Shown here piece after piece: positions 47,496 to 60,473 of a stretch of 64,000 nucleotides of DNA. Each line of letters opens with the position of its first letter. Positions within the stretch are counted from its first letter, which is position 1. The position numbers were made by a program, and so were the translations under genes. The notes under the pieces were generated by a model that worked only from the letters and a program-made list of their open reading frames with translations, had not been told where the DNA came from and did not search any database. Source of the DNA: Chitiniphilus eburneus. GTDB lineage: Bacteria > Pseudomonadota > Gammaproteobacteria > Burkholderiales > Chitinibacteraceae. Location: contig NZ_SUMF01000012.1 of the NCBI RefSeq assembly GCF_005048205.1, positions 1 through 64,000 on the forward strand, given 5' to 3'.

Positions 47496-50400
47496 ATGAA
47501 AGGCTTACTCGAGCTCTTCAAGCAAGTCACGCAAGACGAAGAATTCGACGCGATCAAAATCGGGCTGGCCTCGCCCGAGAAGATCCGTTCCTGGTCGTTC
47601 GGCGAAGTGAAAAAGCCGGAAACCATCAACTACCGTACGTTCAAGCCGGAACGCGACGGTCTGTTCTGCGCGCGTATTTTCGGGCCGATCAAGGATTACG
47701 AATGCCTGTGCGGCAAGTACAAGCGCCTGAAGCATCGCGGTGTGATCTGCGAGAAGTGTGGCGTTGAAGTCACGCTGTCCAAGGTGCGCCGCGAGCGCAT
47801 GGGCCATATCGAACTGGCCTCGCCGGTTGCCCACATCTGGTTCCTGAAGTCGCTGCCGTCGCGTCTGGGCATGGTGCTGGACATCCCGCTGCGCGATATC
47901 GAGCGCGTGCTGTACTTCGAAGCATTCATCGTGATCGAGCCGGGCATGACCCCGCTCAACCGTGGTCAGTTGCTGACCGAGGACGACTACTTCAACAAGG
48001 TTGAAGAGTACGGCGACGAGTTCGTCGCGATGATGGGCGCCGAGGCCGTGCGCGAACTGTTGAAGAACCTCAACAGCGACCAGGAAATCGCCACGCTGCG
48101 TCAGGAACTGGAAGCCACTGGTTCCGATACCAAGATCAAGAAGATCGCCAAGCGCCTGAAGGTGCTGGAGGCATTCTCCAAGTCCGGCATCAAGCCGGAA
48201 TGGATGATCATGGACGTGCTGCCGGTGCTGCCGCCCGAACTGCGTCCGCTGGTTCCGCTGGATGGCGGCCGTTTCGCCACCTCGGACCTGAACGACCTGT
48301 ATCGCCGCGTCATCAACCGGAACAACCGTCTGAAGCGCCTGCTGGAGCTGCGCGCGCCGGACATCATCGTGCGCAACGAAAAGCGCATGTTGCAGGAATC
48401 GGTCGATTCGCTGCTGGACAACGGTCGTCGCGGCAAGGCGATGACCGGCGCCAACAAGCGTCCGCTGAAGTCGCTGGCCGACATGATCAAGGGTAAGGGC
48501 GGTCGCTTCCGTCAGAACCTCTTGGGCAAGCGCGTCGACTATTCCGGCCGTTCCGTGATTACCGTGGGCCCGTACCTGCGTCTGCATCAGTGCGGCCTGC
48601 CCAAGCTGATGGCCCTGGAGCTGTTCAAGCCCTTCATCTTCCACAAGCTGGAAGTGCTGGGCCTTGCCACCACGATCAAGGCTGCCAAGAAGATGGTGGA
48701 AAGCCAGGAAGCCGTGGTGTGGGACATTCTGGAAGAAGTCATCCGCGAACATCCGGTGCTGCTGAACCGCGCGCCGACGCTGCACCGCCTGGGTATCCAG
48801 GCGTTCGAGCCGGTGCTGATCGAAGGCAAGGCGATCCAGTTGCACCCGCTGGTCTGCGCCGCGTTCAACGCCGACTTCGACGGTGACCAGATGGCCGTTC
48901 ACGTGCCGCTGTCGCTGGAAGCGCAGATGGAAGCCCGCACACTGATGCTGGCGTCCAACAACGTGCTGTCGCCCGCCAACGGCGAGCCGATCATCGTGCC
49001 GTCGCAGGATATCGTGCTGGGCCTGTACTACATGACTCGCGAAGCCATCAATGGCAAGGGCGAGGGTACGGTGCTGGCCGACGTGGCCGAAGCGCATCGC
49101 GCCTATGCCAGCAAGGCAGTCACGCTGCAGACGCGCGTCTCGGTGCGCCTGAAGGAATGGTACAAGGACGACAACGGCGACTGGCAGAGCCGCATGGTGC
49201 GCAAGAACACCACCGTGGGCCGTGCCATCCTGTCGGAAATCCTGCCCAAGGGCCTGGACTTCAGCCACATCGACAAGTCGCTGAAGAAGAAGGAAATCGG
49301 CCGGCTGATCAACGCCTCCTTCCGTAGCTGCGGCCTGAAGGACACCGTGGTGTTCGCCGACCAGCTGATGTACACCGGTTTCAGCTACTCCACCCGTGGC
49401 GGTATCTCGATCTGCGTGGACGACATGCTGGTGCCGAAGGAAAAGGCCGAACTGCTGGGTGCGGCCAATGCCGAGGTCAAGGAGATCGAGCAGCAGTACA
49501 CGGCCGGTCTGGTGACCCAGGGCGAGCGCTACAACAAGGTGGTCGATATCTGGGGCCGTGCCGGTGACCAGATCGCCAAGGCGATGATGGCCCACCTGGG
49601 CAAGGAAAAGGTCGTCAACGCCGAAGGCAAGGAAGTCGACCAGGAATCGTTCAACTCGATCTACATGATGGCCGACTCGGGCGCCCGGGGTTCCGCGGCG
49701 CAGATTCGCCAGTTGGCCGGTATGCGGGGCCTGATGGCCAAGCCGGACGGCTCGATCATCGAGACGCCGATTACCACCAACTTCCGCGAAGGCCTGACCG
49801 TTCTGCAGTACTTCAACTCGACCCACGGTGCCCGTAAGGGTCTGGCCGATACCGCGTTGAAGACCGCGAACTCCGGTTACCTGACACGTCGTCTGGTCGA
49901 CGTGACGCAGGATCTGGTGGTGACCGAGGACGATTGCAACACCAAGAACGGCGTGACGATGAAGGCGGTGGTGCAGGGCGGCGACGTGATCGAAGCGCTG
50001 CGCGACCGTATCCTGGGTCGTGTCGCAGCGGTGGACATCATCGACCCGGCCACGCAGGAAACCGTGATCGAAGCCGGCACGCTGCTGACCGAAGAACTGG
50101 TGGAGCAGATCGATGTCAGCGGTGTGGACGAAGTCAAGGTGCGTACCCCGCTGACCTGCGAAACCCGCTACGGCCTGTGCGCCAAGTGCTATGGCCGCGA
50201 TCTGGGCCGTGGCCATCTGGTGAACTCGGGCGAAGCGGTCGGCGTGATCGCCGCGCAATCGATCGGTGAGCCGGGCACCCAGCTGACCATGCGTACCTTC
50301 CACATCGGTGGTGCCGCGTCGCGGGCCGCTGCGGCCAGCCAGGTCGAATCGAAGTCCAACGGCAAGGTCGCCTACAGCGCCAACATGCGCTATGTGACCA

Positions 50401-51686
50401 ATGCCAAGGGCGATCCGGTGGTGATCGCGCGTTCCGCCGAAGTGCTGGTGCTCGACGAGCACGGCCGTGAGCGCGAGCGCCACAAGGTGCCGTACGGTGC
50501 CACGCTGCTGGTCAAGGACGGCGATGCCATCAAGGCCGGCTCGGTACTCGGCACATGGGACCCGCACGCGCGCCCCATCATTACCGAGTACGCCGGTCAG
50601 GTGCGCTTCGAGAACGTCGAAGAAGGCATCACCGTCGTCAAGCAGGTGGACGACGTGACCGGTCTGTCGACCCTGGTCGTGATCAACGCCAAGACCAAGG
50701 CAGGCTCCAAGGGTGTGCGCCCGCTGGTGCGCCTGCTGGACGAGCGCGGCAACGAAGTGAAGCTGACCGGTACCGATACGCCAGTCACCATCGGCTTCCA
50801 GCCGGGCGCGATTATCACGGTGAAGGACGGCCAGCAGGTTGGCGTGGGTGAAGTGCTGGCGCGGATTCCGCAGGAATCGGCCAAGACCCGCGACATTACC
50901 GGTGGTCTGCCGCGCGTGGCGGAACTGTTCGAAGCACGTTCGCCCAAGGATGCCGGCATGCTGGCCGACATCACCGGCACGATCAGCTTCGGCAAGGAAA
51001 CCAAGGGCAAGCAGCGTCTGGTCATCACCGATCCGGACGGCACGCCGCACGAATACCTGATCCCGAAGGAAAAGCACGTGATGGTGCACGACGGGCAGGT
51101 GGTGAACCGTGGCGAAATGATCGTCGATGGGCCGATCGACCCGCACGACATCCTGCGCCTGCAAGGTATCGAAGCGCTGGCGCGTTACATCGTCCAGGAA
51201 GTGCAGGAGGTCTATCGCCTGCAGGGTGTGAAGATCAACGACAAGCACATCGAAGTGATCGTGCGGCAGATGTTGCGCCGCGTGGTGATCTCGGATGCCG
51301 GTCATTCCGACTTCATCCAGGGTGAGCAGGTCGAGCGTGCCGAAGTGCTGATCGCCAACGACAAGCTCGAAGCCGACGGTAAGGAACTGGCCAAGTTCGA
51401 CAACGTTTTGCTGGGTATCACCAAGGCATCGCTGTCGACCGATTCGTTCATCTCCGCCGCGTCGTTCCAGGAAACCACCCGCGTGCTGACCGAAGCCGCC
51501 ATCATGGGCAAGGTGGACGATCTGCGCGGCCTGAAGGAAAACGTGATCGTCGGCCGTCTGATCCCGGCCGGTACCGGCCTGGCCTACCATCGCAGCCGCA
51601 AGCAACAGGGCAACAACCCGTTCGATCTGAGCGGTGAGCCGCAAGCAATCGAAAGCGCCACGGTCGGCAGCGAAGAAACGCTCTGA
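47496..51686 (+). CDS. rpoC: DNA-directed RNA polymerase subunit beta'
   Basis: A 1396-residue catalytic subunit. The N-terminal zinc site CLCGKYK...CEKCG is complete. The catalytic NADFDGDQ at 458-465 carries the Mg-binding aspartates 460, 462 and 464. The second zinc site (CDTR-like [15 protein letters not shown]) and the trigger-loop region near [19 protein letters not shown] are present. The ATG at 47496 follows CAGGAGAAAG and gives [10 protein letters not shown]; a longer reading from 47430 lacks a ribosome site. Confidence 0.98.
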   Translation: MKGLLELFKQVTQDEEFDAIKIGLASPEKIRSWSFGEVKKPETINYRTFKPERDGLFCARIFGPIKDYECLCGKYKRLKHRGVICEKCGVEVTLSKVRRERMGHIELASPVAHIWFLKSLPSRLGMVLDIPLRDIERVLYFEAFIVIEPGMTPLNRGQLLTEDDYFNKVEEYGDEFVAMMGAEAVRELLKNLNSDQEIATLRQELEATGSDTKIKKIAKRLKVLEAFSKSGIKPEWMIMDVLPVLPPELRPLVPLDGGRFATSDLNDLYRRVINRNNRLKRLLELRAPDIIVRNEKRMLQESVDSLLDNGRRGKAMTGANKRPLKSLADMIKGKGGRFRQNLLGKRVDYSGRSVITVGPYLRLHQCGLPKLMALELFKPFIFHKLEVLGLATTIKAAKKMVESQEAVVWDILEEVIREHPVLLNRAPTLHRLGIQAFEPVLIEGKAIQLHPLVCAAFNADFDGDQMAVHVPLSLEAQMEARTLMLASNNVLSPANGEPIIVPSQDIVLGLYYMTREAINGKGEGTVLADVAEAHRAYASKAVTLQTRVSVRLKEWYKDDNGDWQSRMVRKNTTVGRAILSEILPKGLDFSHIDKSLKKKEIGRLINASFRSCGLKDTVVFADQLMYTGFSYSTRGGISICVDDMLVPKEKAELLGAANAEVKEIEQQYTAGLVTQGERYNKVVDIWGRAGDQIAKAMMAHLGKEKVVNAEGKEVDQESFNSIYMMADSGARGSAAQIRQLAGMRGLMAKPDGSIIETPITTNFREGLTVLQYFNSTHGARKGLADTALKTANSGYLTRRLVDVTQDLVVTEDDCNTKNGVTMKAVVQGGDVIEALRDRILGRVAAVDIIDPATQETVIEAGTLLTEELVEQIDVSGVDEVKVRTPLTCETRYGLCAKCYGRDLGRGHLVNSGEAVGVIAAQSIGEPGTQLTMRTFHIGGAASRAAAASQVESKSNGKVAYSANMRYVTNAKGDPVVIARSAEVLVLDEHGRERERHKVPYGATLLVKDGDAIKAGSVLGTWDPHARPIITEYAGQVRFENVEEGITVVKQVDDVTGLSTLVVINAKTKAGSKGVRPLVRLLDERGNEVKLTGTDTPVTIGFQPGAIITVKDGQQVGVGEVLARIPQESAKTRDITGGLPRVAELFEARSPKDAGMLADITGTISFGKETKGKQRLVITDPDGTPHEYLIPKEKHVMVHDGQVVNRGEMIVDGPIDPHDILRLQGIEALARYIVQEVQEVYRLQGVKINDKHIEVIVRQMLRRVVISDAGHSDFIQGEQVERAEVLIANDKLEADGKELAKFDNVLLGITKASLSTDSFISAASFQETTRVLTEAAIMGKVDDLRGLKENVIVGRLIPAGTGLAYHRSRKQQGNNPFDLSGEPQAIESATVGSEETL

Positions 51687-51696
51687 TCCGGCCGGC

Positions 51697-51726
51697 TTGA
51701 CGACAAGGGCTTGATTTTTTTACAAT
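51697..51726 (+). promoter_or_regulatory. Promoter of the str operon
   Basis: TTGACG (51697-51702), 18-bp spacer, TACAAT (51721-51726), starting 10 bp after the rpoC stop. It would start transcription about 110 bp before rpsL. Confidence 0.7.
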
Positions 51727-51740
51727 CCCGAGTCTTTTTT

Positions 51741-51777
51741 GGCGACACCCGGTTTCCGGGTGTCGCCGGCTTTATTT
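51741..51777 (+). terminator. Terminator-like hairpin in the rpsL leader
   Basis: GGCGACACCCGG and CCGGGTGTCGCC form a 12-bp stem with a TTT loop, then GGCTTTATTT. It lies downstream of the rpoC stop but also downstream of the likely str promoter, so it may both end rpoBC transcripts and attenuate str. Confidence 0.7.
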
Positions 51778-51845
51778 GGGGTGCCGTTCAGCTGGTATCC
51801 CGAGTAGTCCCCGCAAGGGGTTTTTACACTGAGGAAGTTGAATCA

Positions 51846-52220
51846 ATGCCAACCATCAACCAGCTGGTCCGCAAGGGCCGTGAGAAGGAAGTGGCGAAGA
51901 GCAAGGTTCCCGCGCTCGAAGCCTGCCCTCAAAAGCGTGGCGTATGCACTCGCGTGTACACCACCACACCGAAGAAGCCGAACTCCGCGCTGCGTAAAGT
52001 GTGCAAGGTTCGTCTCACCAACGGGTTCGAAGTCATTTCGTACATCGGCGGTGAAGGCCACAACCTGCAAGAGCACAGCGTCGTGTTGATCCGCGGTGGT
52101 CGTGTGAAGGATTTGCCGGGTGTGCGTTACCACACCGTGCGCGGTTCGCTCGATACCGCCGGCGTCAAGGATCGCAAGCAGTCGCGTTCCAAGTACGGCG
52201 CCAAGCGTCCCAAGGCTTAA
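51846..52220 (+). CDS. rpsL: 30S ribosomal protein S12
   Basis: A 124-residue decoding-centre protein. [13 protein letters not shown] and [11 protein letters not shown] are the conserved loops; Lys43 and Lys88 are intact, so no streptomycin-resistance change is seen. The ATG at 51846 gives [12 protein letters not shown]. First gene of the str operon, preceded by a leader hairpin. Confidence 0.98.
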   Translation: MPTINQLVRKGREKEVAKSKVPALEACPQKRGVCTRVYTTTPKKPNSALRKVCKVRLTNGFEVISYIGGEGHNLQEHSVVLIRGGRVKDLPGVRYHTVRGSLDTAGVKDRKQSRSKYGAKRPKA

Positions 52221-52337
52221 TGCCGGACGCAAACGGCGGAAGGTCGCTGATGCGACGCCGTCGAGTAAGTGGTCGTTCCCATGGACGACCGCGGGGCGGA
52301 TGGCCCCAACTGAATGTCACATCAAGGATAGAGAATC

Positions 52338-52808
52338 ATGCCAAGACGTAGAGAAGTTCCGAAGCGCGAAGTGCTGCCGGATCCGAAGTTCGGTTCCACG
52401 GAACTGACCAAATTCATGAACGTGGTCATGATCGACGGCAAGAAGGCCGTGGCTGAAGGCATCATCTATGGTGCCCTGGCCCAGATCGAAAAGAAGACTG
52501 GCAAGAACGCCATCGAAGTCTTCACCACCGCCATCAACAACGCAAAACCGATCGTCGAGGTGAAGAGCCGTCGCGTCGGTGGTGCGAACTATCAGGTGCC
52601 GGTCGAAGTCCGCCCCAGCCGTCGTTTGGCATTGGCGATGCGCTGGTTGCGTGACGCGGCCCGCAAACGTGGCGAGAAGTCCATGGATCTGCGCTTGGCA
52701 GGTGAGTTGCTCGACGCGGCCGAAGGTCGTGGCGGCGCGATGAAGAAGCGCGACGAAGTGCACCGCATGGCCGAAGCGAACAAGGCGTTTGCCCACTACC
52801 GCTTCTAA
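52338..52808 (+). CDS. rpsG: 30S ribosomal protein S7
   Basis: A 156-residue protein that nucleates 30S head assembly, starting [20 protein letters not shown]. In E. coli S7 represses the str operon by binding between rpsL and rpsG. Here that 117-bp gap contains a GGTCGT-N8-ACGACC hairpin (52271-52290) that may serve the same purpose; this is inference. Confidence 0.98.
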   Translation: MPRRREVPKREVLPDPKFGSTELTKFMNVVMIDGKKAVAEGIIYGALAQIEKKTGKNAIEVFTTAINNAKPIVEVKSRRVGGANYQVPVEVRPSRRLALAMRWLRDAARKRGEKSMDLRLAGELLDAAEGRGGAMKKRDEVHRMAEANKAFAHYRF

Positions 52809-52832
52809 TGCACAACGCTTAAGGAATCAACC

Positions 52833-54932
52833 GTGGCTCGTAAGACCCCCATCGAGCGGTACCGCAACATCGGTATTTCCGCTCACATCGACGCCGGCAA
52901 GACCACTACGACCGAGCGTATCCTGTTCTACACCGGCGTGAACCACAAGATTGGTGAGGTTCACGACGGCGCTGCCACCATGGACTGGATGGAGCAAGAG
53001 CAGGAGCGTGGCATTACCATTACTTCGGCTGCGACCACGACCTTCTGGAAAGGCATGGGCATGCAGTTTCCGGAGCACCGCTTCAACATCATCGACACCC
53101 CGGGGCACGTGGACTTCACTATCGAGGTGGAGCGTTCCATGCGCGTTCTGGATGGTGCCTGCATGGTGTACTGCGCGGTAGGTGGTGTGCAGCCCCAGTC
53201 GGAAACCGTCTGGCGCCAGGCCAACAAGTACCAGGTGCCGCGTCTGGCGTTCGTCAACAAGATGGACCGCCAGGGTGCGAACTTCTTCCGCGTCGTCGAA
53301 CAGATGAAGACGCGCCTGAAGGCCAACCCGGTGCCTATCGTCATCCCCATCGGCGCCGAAGAGCACTTCGTCGGTGTGGTCGACCTGCTGAAGATGCGCG
53401 CCATTTTCTGGGACGACGCTTCGCAAGGCATGAAGTTCGAGTACCGCGACATCCCGGCCGAGCTGCAAGGCACGGCGCAGGAATGGCGCGAGAAGATGGT
53501 CGAGACCGCCGCCGAGGCGACCGAAGACCTGATGAACAAGTACCTGGAAGAGGGTGACCTCAGCGAGGAAGAAATCGTTGCGGCGCTGCGCCAGCGCACC
53601 CTCGCCTGCGAAATCCAGCCGATGCTGTGCGGTACCGCGTTCAAGAACAAGGGCGTGCAACGCATGCTCGACGCGGTGATCGAACTGTTGCCGTCGCCGA
53701 TCGACATCCCGCCGGTCAAGGGCACGGATGATCGCGAACGGGAAACCGAGCGTGCTCCTTCCGACGAGGCACCGTTCTCCGCCCTGGCTTTCAAGCTGAT
53801 GAATGACCCGTATGTGGGCCAGCTGACCTTCTTCCGCGTCTACTCCGGTGTGGTGAAGTCCGGCGACAGCGTGCTGAACTCGGTGAAGGACAAGAAGGAA
53901 CGGATCGGCCGTATCGTGCAGATGCACGCCAACGACCGTCATGAAATCGACGAAGTGTGCGCTGGCGACATCGCCGCAGCGATTGGCCTGAAGGAAGTCA
54001 CCACTGGTGAAACCCTGTGTGCCCTCGATGCGCCGATCATCCTCGAGCGTATGGAATTCCCCGAGCCGGTGATTCACGTTGCCGTCGAGCCGAAGACCAA
54101 GGCCGACCAGGAAAAGATGGGCGTTGCCCTGAACCGCCTGGCCAAGGAAGACCCGTCGTTCCGCGTGCGTACCGACGAAGAATCGGGCCAGACCATCATC
54201 TCCGGCATGGGCGAGTTGCACCTCGAGATCATCGTGGATCGCATGCGCCGTGAATTCAGCGTCGAAGCCAATGTTGGCGCACCGCAGGTGGCGTATCGCG
54301 AAACCGTGACCCAGGTTGCCAAGGATGTGCAAGGCAAGCATGCCAAGCAGTCCGGCGGTAAGGGTCAGTACGGTGATTGCGTGATCACGCTCGAGCCGTC
54401 CGGCGAAGGCAAGGGTTACCAGTTCATCGACGAAATCAAGGGTGGCGTGATTCCCCGCGAATTCATCCCGTCGGTGGACAAGGGTATCCAGAACACGCTG
54501 AAGGCTGGCGTGCTGGCTGGCTTCCCGGTGGTGGACGTGACCGTGCGCCTGACCTTCGGTTCGTACCACGATGTCGACTCGTCGCAGATCGCCTTCGAAC
54601 TGGCTGGTTCCATTGCTTTCAAGGAAGCCATGCGCCGTGCCGGTCCGGTGATTCTCGAACCGATGATGGCCGTGGAAGTGGAAACGCCCGAAGAGTACAT
54701 GGGCGACATCATGGGCGATCTGTCGTCCCGTCGCGGCATCGTGCAAGGCATGGACGACAACCCTGCCGGCGGCAAGATGATCAAGGCGGAAGTGCCGCTG
54801 TCCGAGATGTTCGGTTACTCGACCACCCTGCGCTCCATGTCGCAAGGTCGTGCCACCTACTCGATGGAATTCAAGCACTACTCCGAAGCGCCGAAGCATG
54901 TCGCTGACGCCATCATGGCCAACAAAAAGTAA
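52833..54932 (+). CDS. fusA: Elongation factor G
   Basis: A 699-residue translocation GTPase. The G domain begins [20 protein letters not shown] with the P-loop AHIDAGKT at 17-24; DTPGHVDF and NKMDR follow. Domains III-V run to [15 protein letters not shown]. Start is GTG at 52833, preceded by AAGGAATCAACC. tuf follows 28 bp after the stop. Confidence 0.98.
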   Translation: MARKTPIERYRNIGISAHIDAGKTTTTERILFYTGVNHKIGEVHDGAATMDWMEQEQERGITITSAATTTFWKGMGMQFPEHRFNIIDTPGHVDFTIEVERSMRVLDGACMVYCAVGGVQPQSETVWRQANKYQVPRLAFVNKMDRQGANFFRVVEQMKTRLKANPVPIVIPIGAEEHFVGVVDLLKMRAIFWDDASQGMKFEYRDIPAELQGTAQEWREKMVETAAEATEDLMNKYLEEGDLSEEEIVAALRQRTLACEIQPMLCGTAFKNKGVQRMLDAVIELLPSPIDIPPVKGTDDRERETERAPSDEAPFSALAFKLMNDPYVGQLTFFRVYSGVVKSGDSVLNSVKDKKERIGRIVQMHANDRHEIDEVCAGDIAAAIGLKEVTTGETLCALDAPIILERMEFPEPVIHVAVEPKTKADQEKMGVALNRLAKEDPSFRVRTDEESGQTIISGMGELHLEIIVDRMRREFSVEANVGAPQVAYRETVTQVAKDVQGKHAKQSGGKGQYGDCVITLEPSGEGKGYQFIDEIKGGVIPREFIPSVDKGIQNTLKAGVLAGFPVVDVTVRLTFGSYHDVDSSQIAFELAGSIAFKEAMRRAGPVILEPMMAVEVETPEEYMGDIMGDLSSRRGIVQGMDDNPAGGKMIKAEVPLSEMFGYSTTLRSMSQGRATYSMEFKHYSEAPKHVADAIMANKK

Positions 54933-54960
54933 ACGGTTAACGGATTAAAGGAATAAAGAA

Positions 54961-56151
54961 ATGGCAAAGGAAAAGTTCACGCGGACGAAGCCGCACGTAA
55001 ACGTTGGCACGATTGGCCACGTTGACCACGGCAAGACGACGCTGACCGCTGCGATCACCACGATTCTGTCGAAGAAGTTCGGCGGCGAAGCCAAGGGCTA
55101 CGACCAGATCGACAGCGCACCGGAAGAAAAGGCTCGCGGTATCACCATCAACACCGCGCACGTCGAATACGAAACCGAAACCCGCCACTACGCGCACGTC
55201 GACTGCCCGGGCCACGCTGACTATGTGAAGAACATGATCACCGGCGCCGCGCAAATGGACGGCGCCATCCTGGTGTGCTCGGCCGCCGACGGCCCCATGC
55301 CGCAAACCCGCGAGCACATCCTGCTGGCTCGCCAGGTTGGCGTGCCGTACATCATCGTGTTCCTGAACAAGTGCGACATGGTGGACGACGCCGAACTGCT
55401 GGAACTGGTCGAAATGGAAGTGCGCGACCTGCTGTCCAAGTACGACTTCCCGGGCGACGACATCCCCCTGATCAAGGGTTCCGCACTGAAGGCGCTGGAA
55501 GGCGACCAGTCGGAAATCGGCGAACCGGCGATCTTCCAACTGGCAGCGGCCCTGGATAGCTACATTCCGGAACCGGAACGCGCCATCGACCTGCCGTTCC
55601 TGATGCCGATCGAAGACGTGTTCTCGATCTCGGGTCGCGGCACCGTGGTGACCGGCCGTGTCGAACGCGGCATCGTCAAGGTTGGCGAAGAAATCGAAAT
55701 CGTCGGTATCAAGCCGACGACCAAGACCACCTGCACCGGCGTGGAAATGTTCCGCAAGCTGCTGGATCAAGGCCAGGCTGGCGACAACATCGGCGCCCTG
55801 CTGCGCGGCACCAAGCGTGAAGACGTCGAGCGTGGCCAAGTGCTGGCCAAGCCGGGTTCGATCACCCCGCACACCAAGTTCACCGGCTCCGTGTACGTTC
55901 TGAGCAAAGAAGAAGGTGGTCGTCATACCCCGTTCTTCAACGGCTATCGTCCGCAGTTCTACTTCCGTACCACCGACGTGACCGGTTCGGTCGAACTGCC
56001 GGCTGGTACCGAAATGGTGATGCCGGGTGACAACGTCGAAGTGGTGGTGTCGCTGATTGCGCCGATCGCCATGGAGCAAGGTCTGCGCTTCGCCATCCGT
56101 GAAGGCGGTCGTACTGTTGGCGCCGGCGTCGTCGCCAAGGTCATCGAGTGA
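54961..56151 (+). CDS. tuf: Elongation factor Tu, second copy
   Basis: A 396-residue protein identical to the copy at 38452, lying in the str operon after fusA. Its DNA differs from the first copy only by a few silent changes noticed near the 3' end and by the stop codon (GAGTGA). Upstream and downstream sequences are unrelated, so the identity is limited to the coding region. The stop lies 15 bp before rpsJ. Confidence 0.98.
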   Translation: MAKEKFTRTKPHVNVGTIGHVDHGKTTLTAAITTILSKKFGGEAKGYDQIDSAPEEKARGITINTAHVEYETETRHYAHVDCPGHADYVKNMITGAAQMDGAILVCSAADGPMPQTREHILLARQVGVPYIIVFLNKCDMVDDAELLELVEMEVRDLLSKYDFPGDDIPLIKGSALKALEGDQSEIGEPAIFQLAAALDSYIPEPERAIDLPFLMPIEDVFSISGRGTVVTGRVERGIVKVGEEIEIVGIKPTTKTTCTGVEMFRKLLDQGQAGDNIGALLRGTKREDVERGQVLAKPGSITPHTKFTGSVYVLSKEEGGRHTPFFNGYRPQFYFRTTDVTGSVELPAGTEMVMPGDNVEVVVSLIAPIAMEQGLRFAIREGGRTVGAGVVAKVIE

Positions 56152-56165
56152 GCGAGAAAAAAGTC

Positions 56166-56477
56166 ATGCAAAGTCAAAAGATTCGCATCCGCCTGAAGGC
56201 GTTCGACTACTCGCTGATCGACCGTTCCGCGCAGGAAATCGTCGAGACCGCCAAGCGCACCGGCGCCGTGGTCAAGGGCCCGGTTCCGCTGCCGACCAAG
56301 ATCGAGCGTTTCGACGTGCTGCGTTCGCCGCACGTTAACAAGACTTCGCGCGACCAGTTCGAGATCCGCACCCACCAGCGTCTGATGGACATTGTCGATC
56401 CCACCGACAAGACCGTTGATGCGCTGATGAAGCTGGATCTGCCGGCTGGCGTGGACGTCGAAATCAAGCTCCAGTAA
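56166..56477 (+). CDS. rpsJ: 30S ribosomal protein S10
   Basis: A 103-residue protein of the 30S head (also NusE in antitermination). [20 protein letters not shown] and [20 protein letters not shown] are conserved. The ATG at 56166 was chosen; an in-frame GTG at 56148 would overlap the tuf stop. It is followed by a 248-bp gap with a promoter, so it seems to travel with str rather than with rplC. Confidence 0.97.
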   Translation: MQSQKIRIRLKAFDYSLIDRSAQEIVETAKRTGAVVKGPVPLPTKIERFDVLRSPHVNKTSRDQFEIRTHQRLMDIVDPTDKTVDALMKLDLPAGVDVEIKLQ

Positions 56478-56602
56478 TCGGAGCGTGCGCAGGCAGGCGG
56501 CCTTTTCATCGGGCAGCCTGCTTCGCCAGAAACAGATTGGTGATCCGCTTTCGCAGTGGATTTGCCAGAAGTGCAGCAACAGGCTTTGGTCGCGCTAAGT
56601 GC

Positions 56603-56632
56603 TTGCGGCGAAAGAAAAAGCTGTGCTAGTAT
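56603..56632 (+). promoter_or_regulatory. Promoter of the S10-type operon before rplC
   Basis: TTGCGG (56603-56608), 18-bp spacer, TAGTAT (56627-56632) preceded by TG-C, an extended -10. It lies 94 bp before rplC. Confidence 0.7.
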
Positions 56633-56638
56633 CCCGGG

Positions 56639-56674
56639 CTTGCCGTTTTCAGGACGGCAAGTCCGTTTTTTTTA
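56639..56674 (+). terminator. Intrinsic terminator overlapping the rplC leader
   Basis: CTTGCCGT and ACGGCAAG pair around TTTCAGG and are followed by TCCG and eight T residues. It begins about where transcription from the adjacent promoter would start, so it may end str-operon transcripts and could also act on new transcripts. Confidence 0.85.
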
Positions 56675-56725
56675 TTCACTGGTTATTGCCGATCAATCGT
56701 AATCGGCCCTGAAAAGGAAATAACT

Positions 56726-57370
56726 ATGAGCTTAGGTCTTGTCGGACGCAAAGTCGGCATGACCCGCGTCTTTGCCGAGGATGGTGCGTCCATCCCGGTG
56801 ACGGTGCTGGATCTGTCCGCAAATCGCGTCACGCAAATCAAGACGCCGGAAACCGATGGCTATGCAGCCGTTCAGGTGACCTTCGGCGCAAAGAAGGCCA
56901 ATCGTGTCAACAAGGCGGAAGCCGGTCACTTCGCGAAGGCGGGTGTCGAGGCTGGTCTGGGACTCGTCGAGTTCCTGATCTCCGCTGAAAAGGCTGCCGA
57001 ACTGAAGGCCGGCGACGCATTGTCCGTCGAGCTGTTCGCTGTCGGCCAGTTGGTCGATGTCAGTGGCACCACCCAGGGTAAGGGTTTCTCTGGTGTGATC
57101 AAGCGTCACAACTTCAGCTCCAACCGCGCTTCGCACGGTAACTCCCGTTCGCACAACACGCCGGGCTCCATTGGTCAGGCGCAGGATCCGGGTCGTATTT
57201 TCCCCGGCAAGCGTATGGCCGGTCAGTACGGCAACGTGAGCTGCACTGTGCAAAACCTGGAAGTCGTTCGCGTCGATGCCGAGCGTCAACTGCTGTTGGT
57301 CAAGGGCGCAGTCCCGGGCTCCAAGGGCAATGACGTAGTGGTTCGTCCGAGTGTCAAGGCGGGTGCGTAA
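56726..57370 (+). CDS. rplC: 50S ribosomal protein L3
   Basis: A 214-residue early-assembly protein near the peptidyl transferase centre. [13 protein letters not shown] at the N-terminus and [15 protein letters not shown] in the central loop are conserved. Its stop shares one base with the rplD start, so the two are translationally coupled. RBS is AAAGGAAATAACT upstream of the ATG. Confidence 0.98.
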   Translation: MSLGLVGRKVGMTRVFAEDGASIPVTVLDLSANRVTQIKTPETDGYAAVQVTFGAKKANRVNKAEAGHFAKAGVEAGLGLVEFLISAEKAAELKAGDALSVELFAVGQLVDVSGTTQGKGFSGVIKRHNFSSNRASHGNSRSHNTPGSIGQAQDPGRIFPGKRMAGQYGNVSCTVQNLEVVRVDAERQLLLVKGAVPGSKGNDVVVRPSVKAGA

Positions 57371-57990
57371 TGGAACTGAAAGTCATCAATGCTAACGGCG
57401 AGGCGCAAGCCGCCGTCGCCGGGTCCGATACCCTGTTTGCTCGCGATTTCAACGAAGCGCTGGTCCACCAGGTTGTGACCGCCTACTTCGCCAACGCGCG
57501 CAGCGGCAATCGTGCCCAGAAAGACCGTGAAGACGTCAAGCACACCACCAAGAAGCCCTGGCGTCAGAAGGGTACGGGTCGCGCCCGTGCCGGTATGACT
57601 TCGTCGCCGCTGTGGCGCGGTGGTGGTCGGACCTTCCCGAACAGCCCGGACGAAAACTTCTCGCAAAAAGTGAACCGCAAGATGTACCGCGCCGGTATCG
57701 CGACCATCCTGTCGCAACTGGTGCGTGAAGATCGTCTGGTGGTGGTCGATTCGTTTGCGCTCGAAGCGCCGAAGACCAAGGCTTTCGTGCAGAAGCTCGA
57801 GTCGCTGAAGCTCGATTCCGCGCTGATCGTGACCAAGGAGCTCGACGAGAACCTGTATCTGGCCTCGCGTAACCTGCCGCACGTGCTCGTTCTCGAGCCG
57901 TCGCAAGTCGATCCGGTCAGCCTCGTTCGCTTCAAGAAGCTCGTGCTCACTCGCGACGCGCTGCAAGCTCTTGAGGAGATCTACGCATGA
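57370..57990 (+). CDS. rplD: 50S ribosomal protein L4
   Basis: A 206-residue protein lining the exit tunnel; its long loop is [20 protein letters not shown]. In E. coli L4 represses the S10 operon. It overlaps rplC by one base and rplW by four bases. Confidence 0.98.
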   Translation: MELKVINANGEAQAAVAGSDTLFARDFNEALVHQVVTAYFANARSGNRAQKDREDVKHTTKKPWRQKGTGRARAGMTSSPLWRGGGRTFPNSPDENFSQKVNRKMYRAGIATILSQLVREDRLVVVDSFALEAPKTKAFVQKLESLKLDSALIVTKELDENLYLASRNLPHVLVLEPSQVDPVSLVRFKKLVLTRDALQALEEIYA

Positions 57991-58292
57991 CGCAATTTAC
58001 CGAAAACCGTCTGTTGCAGGTTCTGCGTGCGCCCATCGTCTCCGAAAAGAGCACGCTGGTTGCCGACAAGAACGAGCAGATCGTGTTCCGTGTTGCCACC
58101 GATGCCACCAAGGCTGAGATCAAGGCTGCTGTAGAGCTGCTGTTCAAGGTCCAGGTCAAGGGTGTGTCCGTGGTCAACGTCAAGGGCAAGTCGAAGCGTT
58201 TCGGCCGTTTCAACGGTCGTCGCGCTGACTGGAAAAAGGCCTACGTGAGCCTGGTTCCGGGTCAGGAAATCGACCTTGCGGCCGCGCAGTAA
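57987..58292 (+). CDS. rplW: 50S ribosomal protein L23
   Basis: A 101-residue protein at the tunnel exit that docks trigger factor and [23 protein letters not shown] and [20 protein letters not shown] are conserved. The start overlaps the rplD stop as ATGA. Confidence 0.98.
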   Translation: MTQFTENRLLQVLRAPIVSEKSTLVADKNEQIVFRVATDATKAEIKAAVELLFKVQVKGVSVVNVKGKSKRFGRFNGRRADWKKAYVSLVPGQEIDLAAAQ

Positions 58293-58304
58293 GGAGACTG
58301 AAAC

Positions 58305-59138
<834 letters not shown>

Positions 59139-59144
59139 TAGAAC

Positions 59145-59420
59145 ATGGCACGTTCTGTCAAGAAGGGTCCGTTCGTAGACCTGCACCTGATCAAGAAGAT
59201 CGAGGCTGCGCGCGGTTCGAACGACAAGCGCCCGATCAAGACCTGGTCGCGCCGGTCCACGGTGCTGCCGGACTTCGTCGGTCTGACGATCGCCGTGCAC
59301 AACGGCCGTCAGCACGTACCGGTGTACGTGAACGAAAACATGGTTGGCCACAAGCTGGGCGAGTTCGCGCTCACCCGCACGTTCAAGGGCCATGCCGCGG
59401 ACAAGAAAGCCAAGCGATAA
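59145..59420 (+). CDS. rpsS: 30S ribosomal protein S19
   Basis: A 91-residue 30S head protein; [18 protein letters not shown] and the [14 protein letters not shown] tail are typical. It starts six bases after the rplB stop. Confidence 0.98.
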   Translation: MARSVKKGPFVDLHLIKKIEAARGSNDKRPIKTWSRRSTVLPDFVGLTIAVHNGRQHVPVYVNENMVGHKLGEFALTRTFKGHAADKKAKR

Positions 59421-59429
59421 GGTGACGAC

Positions 59430-59759
59430 ATGCAAGTATCCGCTGTACTGAGCAATGCTCGCCTCTCCGCGCAAAAGGCTCGACTGGTCGCTGACCTGGT
59501 TCGTGGCAAGCCGGTAGAGCAAGCGCTCAACATCCTGACCTTCAGTCCGAAGAAGGCCGCCGTCCTGATCAAGAAGGTGCTGGAGTCGGCAATTGCCAAC
59601 GCCGAGCACAACGAAGGCGCCGACATCGACGCCCTCAAGGTCCGGACGATCTATGTGGACAAGGGGCCATCTCTCAAGCGTTTCACCGCTCGCGCCAAGG
59701 GCCGCGGTAACCGCATCGAGAAGCAGACCTGCCACATCACGCTGACTGTGGGCGACTAA
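59430..59759 (+). CDS. rplV: 50S ribosomal protein L22
   Basis: A 109-residue tunnel protein; [21 protein letters not shown] and the beta-hairpin tip [20 protein letters not shown] are present with no deletion that would suggest macrolide resistance. Confidence 0.98.
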   Translation: MQVSAVLSNARLSAQKARLVADLVRGKPVEQALNILTFSPKKAAVLIKKVLESAIANAEHNEGADIDALKVRTIYVDKGPSLKRFTARAKGRGNRIEKQTCHITLTVGD

Positions 59760-59768
59760 GGAGCGATT

Positions 59769-60473
59769 ATGGGTCAGAAAATTCATCCGACGGGTTTTCG
59801 TCTCGCCGTCACCAAAAACTGGGCCTCGCGCTGGTACGCCAACAGCCGTAACTTCGGCAAGATGCTTACCGAAGACATCGAGGTGCGCGACTTCCTGAAG
59901 AAGCGCCTCGCCAACGCCGCGGTCAGCCGCGTCGTGATCGAGCGCCCGGCCAAGAATGCCAAGATCACCATCTACACCGCACGTCCGGGTGTGGTGATCG
60001 GCAAGAAGGGCGAGGATATCGAACTGCTGAAGAAGCAGTTGCAGAACATCCTCAAGGTGCCGGTGCACGTCAACATCGAAGAAGTGCGCAAGCCGGAAAT
60101 CGACGCGCAGATCATCGCCGACAGCATCTCGTCGCAGCTCGAAAAGCGCGTGATGTTCCGTCGTGCCATGAAGCGTGCGATGCAGAACGCCATGCGTCTG
60201 GGTGCCCAGGGCATCAAGATCATGTCGGCCGGTCGTCTGAACGGTATCGAAATCGCCCGTACCGAGTGGTACCGCGAAGGCCGCGTGCCGCTGCATACCC
60301 TGCGTGCTGACATCGACTACGCGACCAGCGAAGCGAAGACCACGTACGGCATCATCGGTATCAAGGTCTGGGTATACAAGGGCGAAGTGAAGCCGGGCGA
60401 AAAGGCCGCTGAACCGGCCCCGGATACCCAGCGCAAGGCACGTAAGGGGGCACGCAATGCTGCAGCCAACTAG
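59769..60473 (+). CDS. rpsC: 30S ribosomal protein S3
   Basis: A 234-residue protein with a KH domain ([17 protein letters not shown]) at the mRNA entry site. [19 protein letters not shown] begins it. The C-terminal tail is basic and alanine-rich ([12 protein letters not shown]). It overlaps rplP by 17 bp. Confidence 0.98.
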   Translation: MGQKIHPTGFRLAVTKNWASRWYANSRNFGKMLTEDIEVRDFLKKRLANAAVSRVVIERPAKNAKITIYTARPGVVIGKKGEDIELLKKQLQNILKVPVHVNIEEVRKPEIDAQIIADSISSQLEKRVMFRRAMKRAMQNAMRLGAQGIKIMSAGRLNGIEIARTEWYREGRVPLHTLRADIDYATSEAKTTYGIIGIKVWVYKGEVKPGEKAAEPAPDTQRKARKGARNAAAN

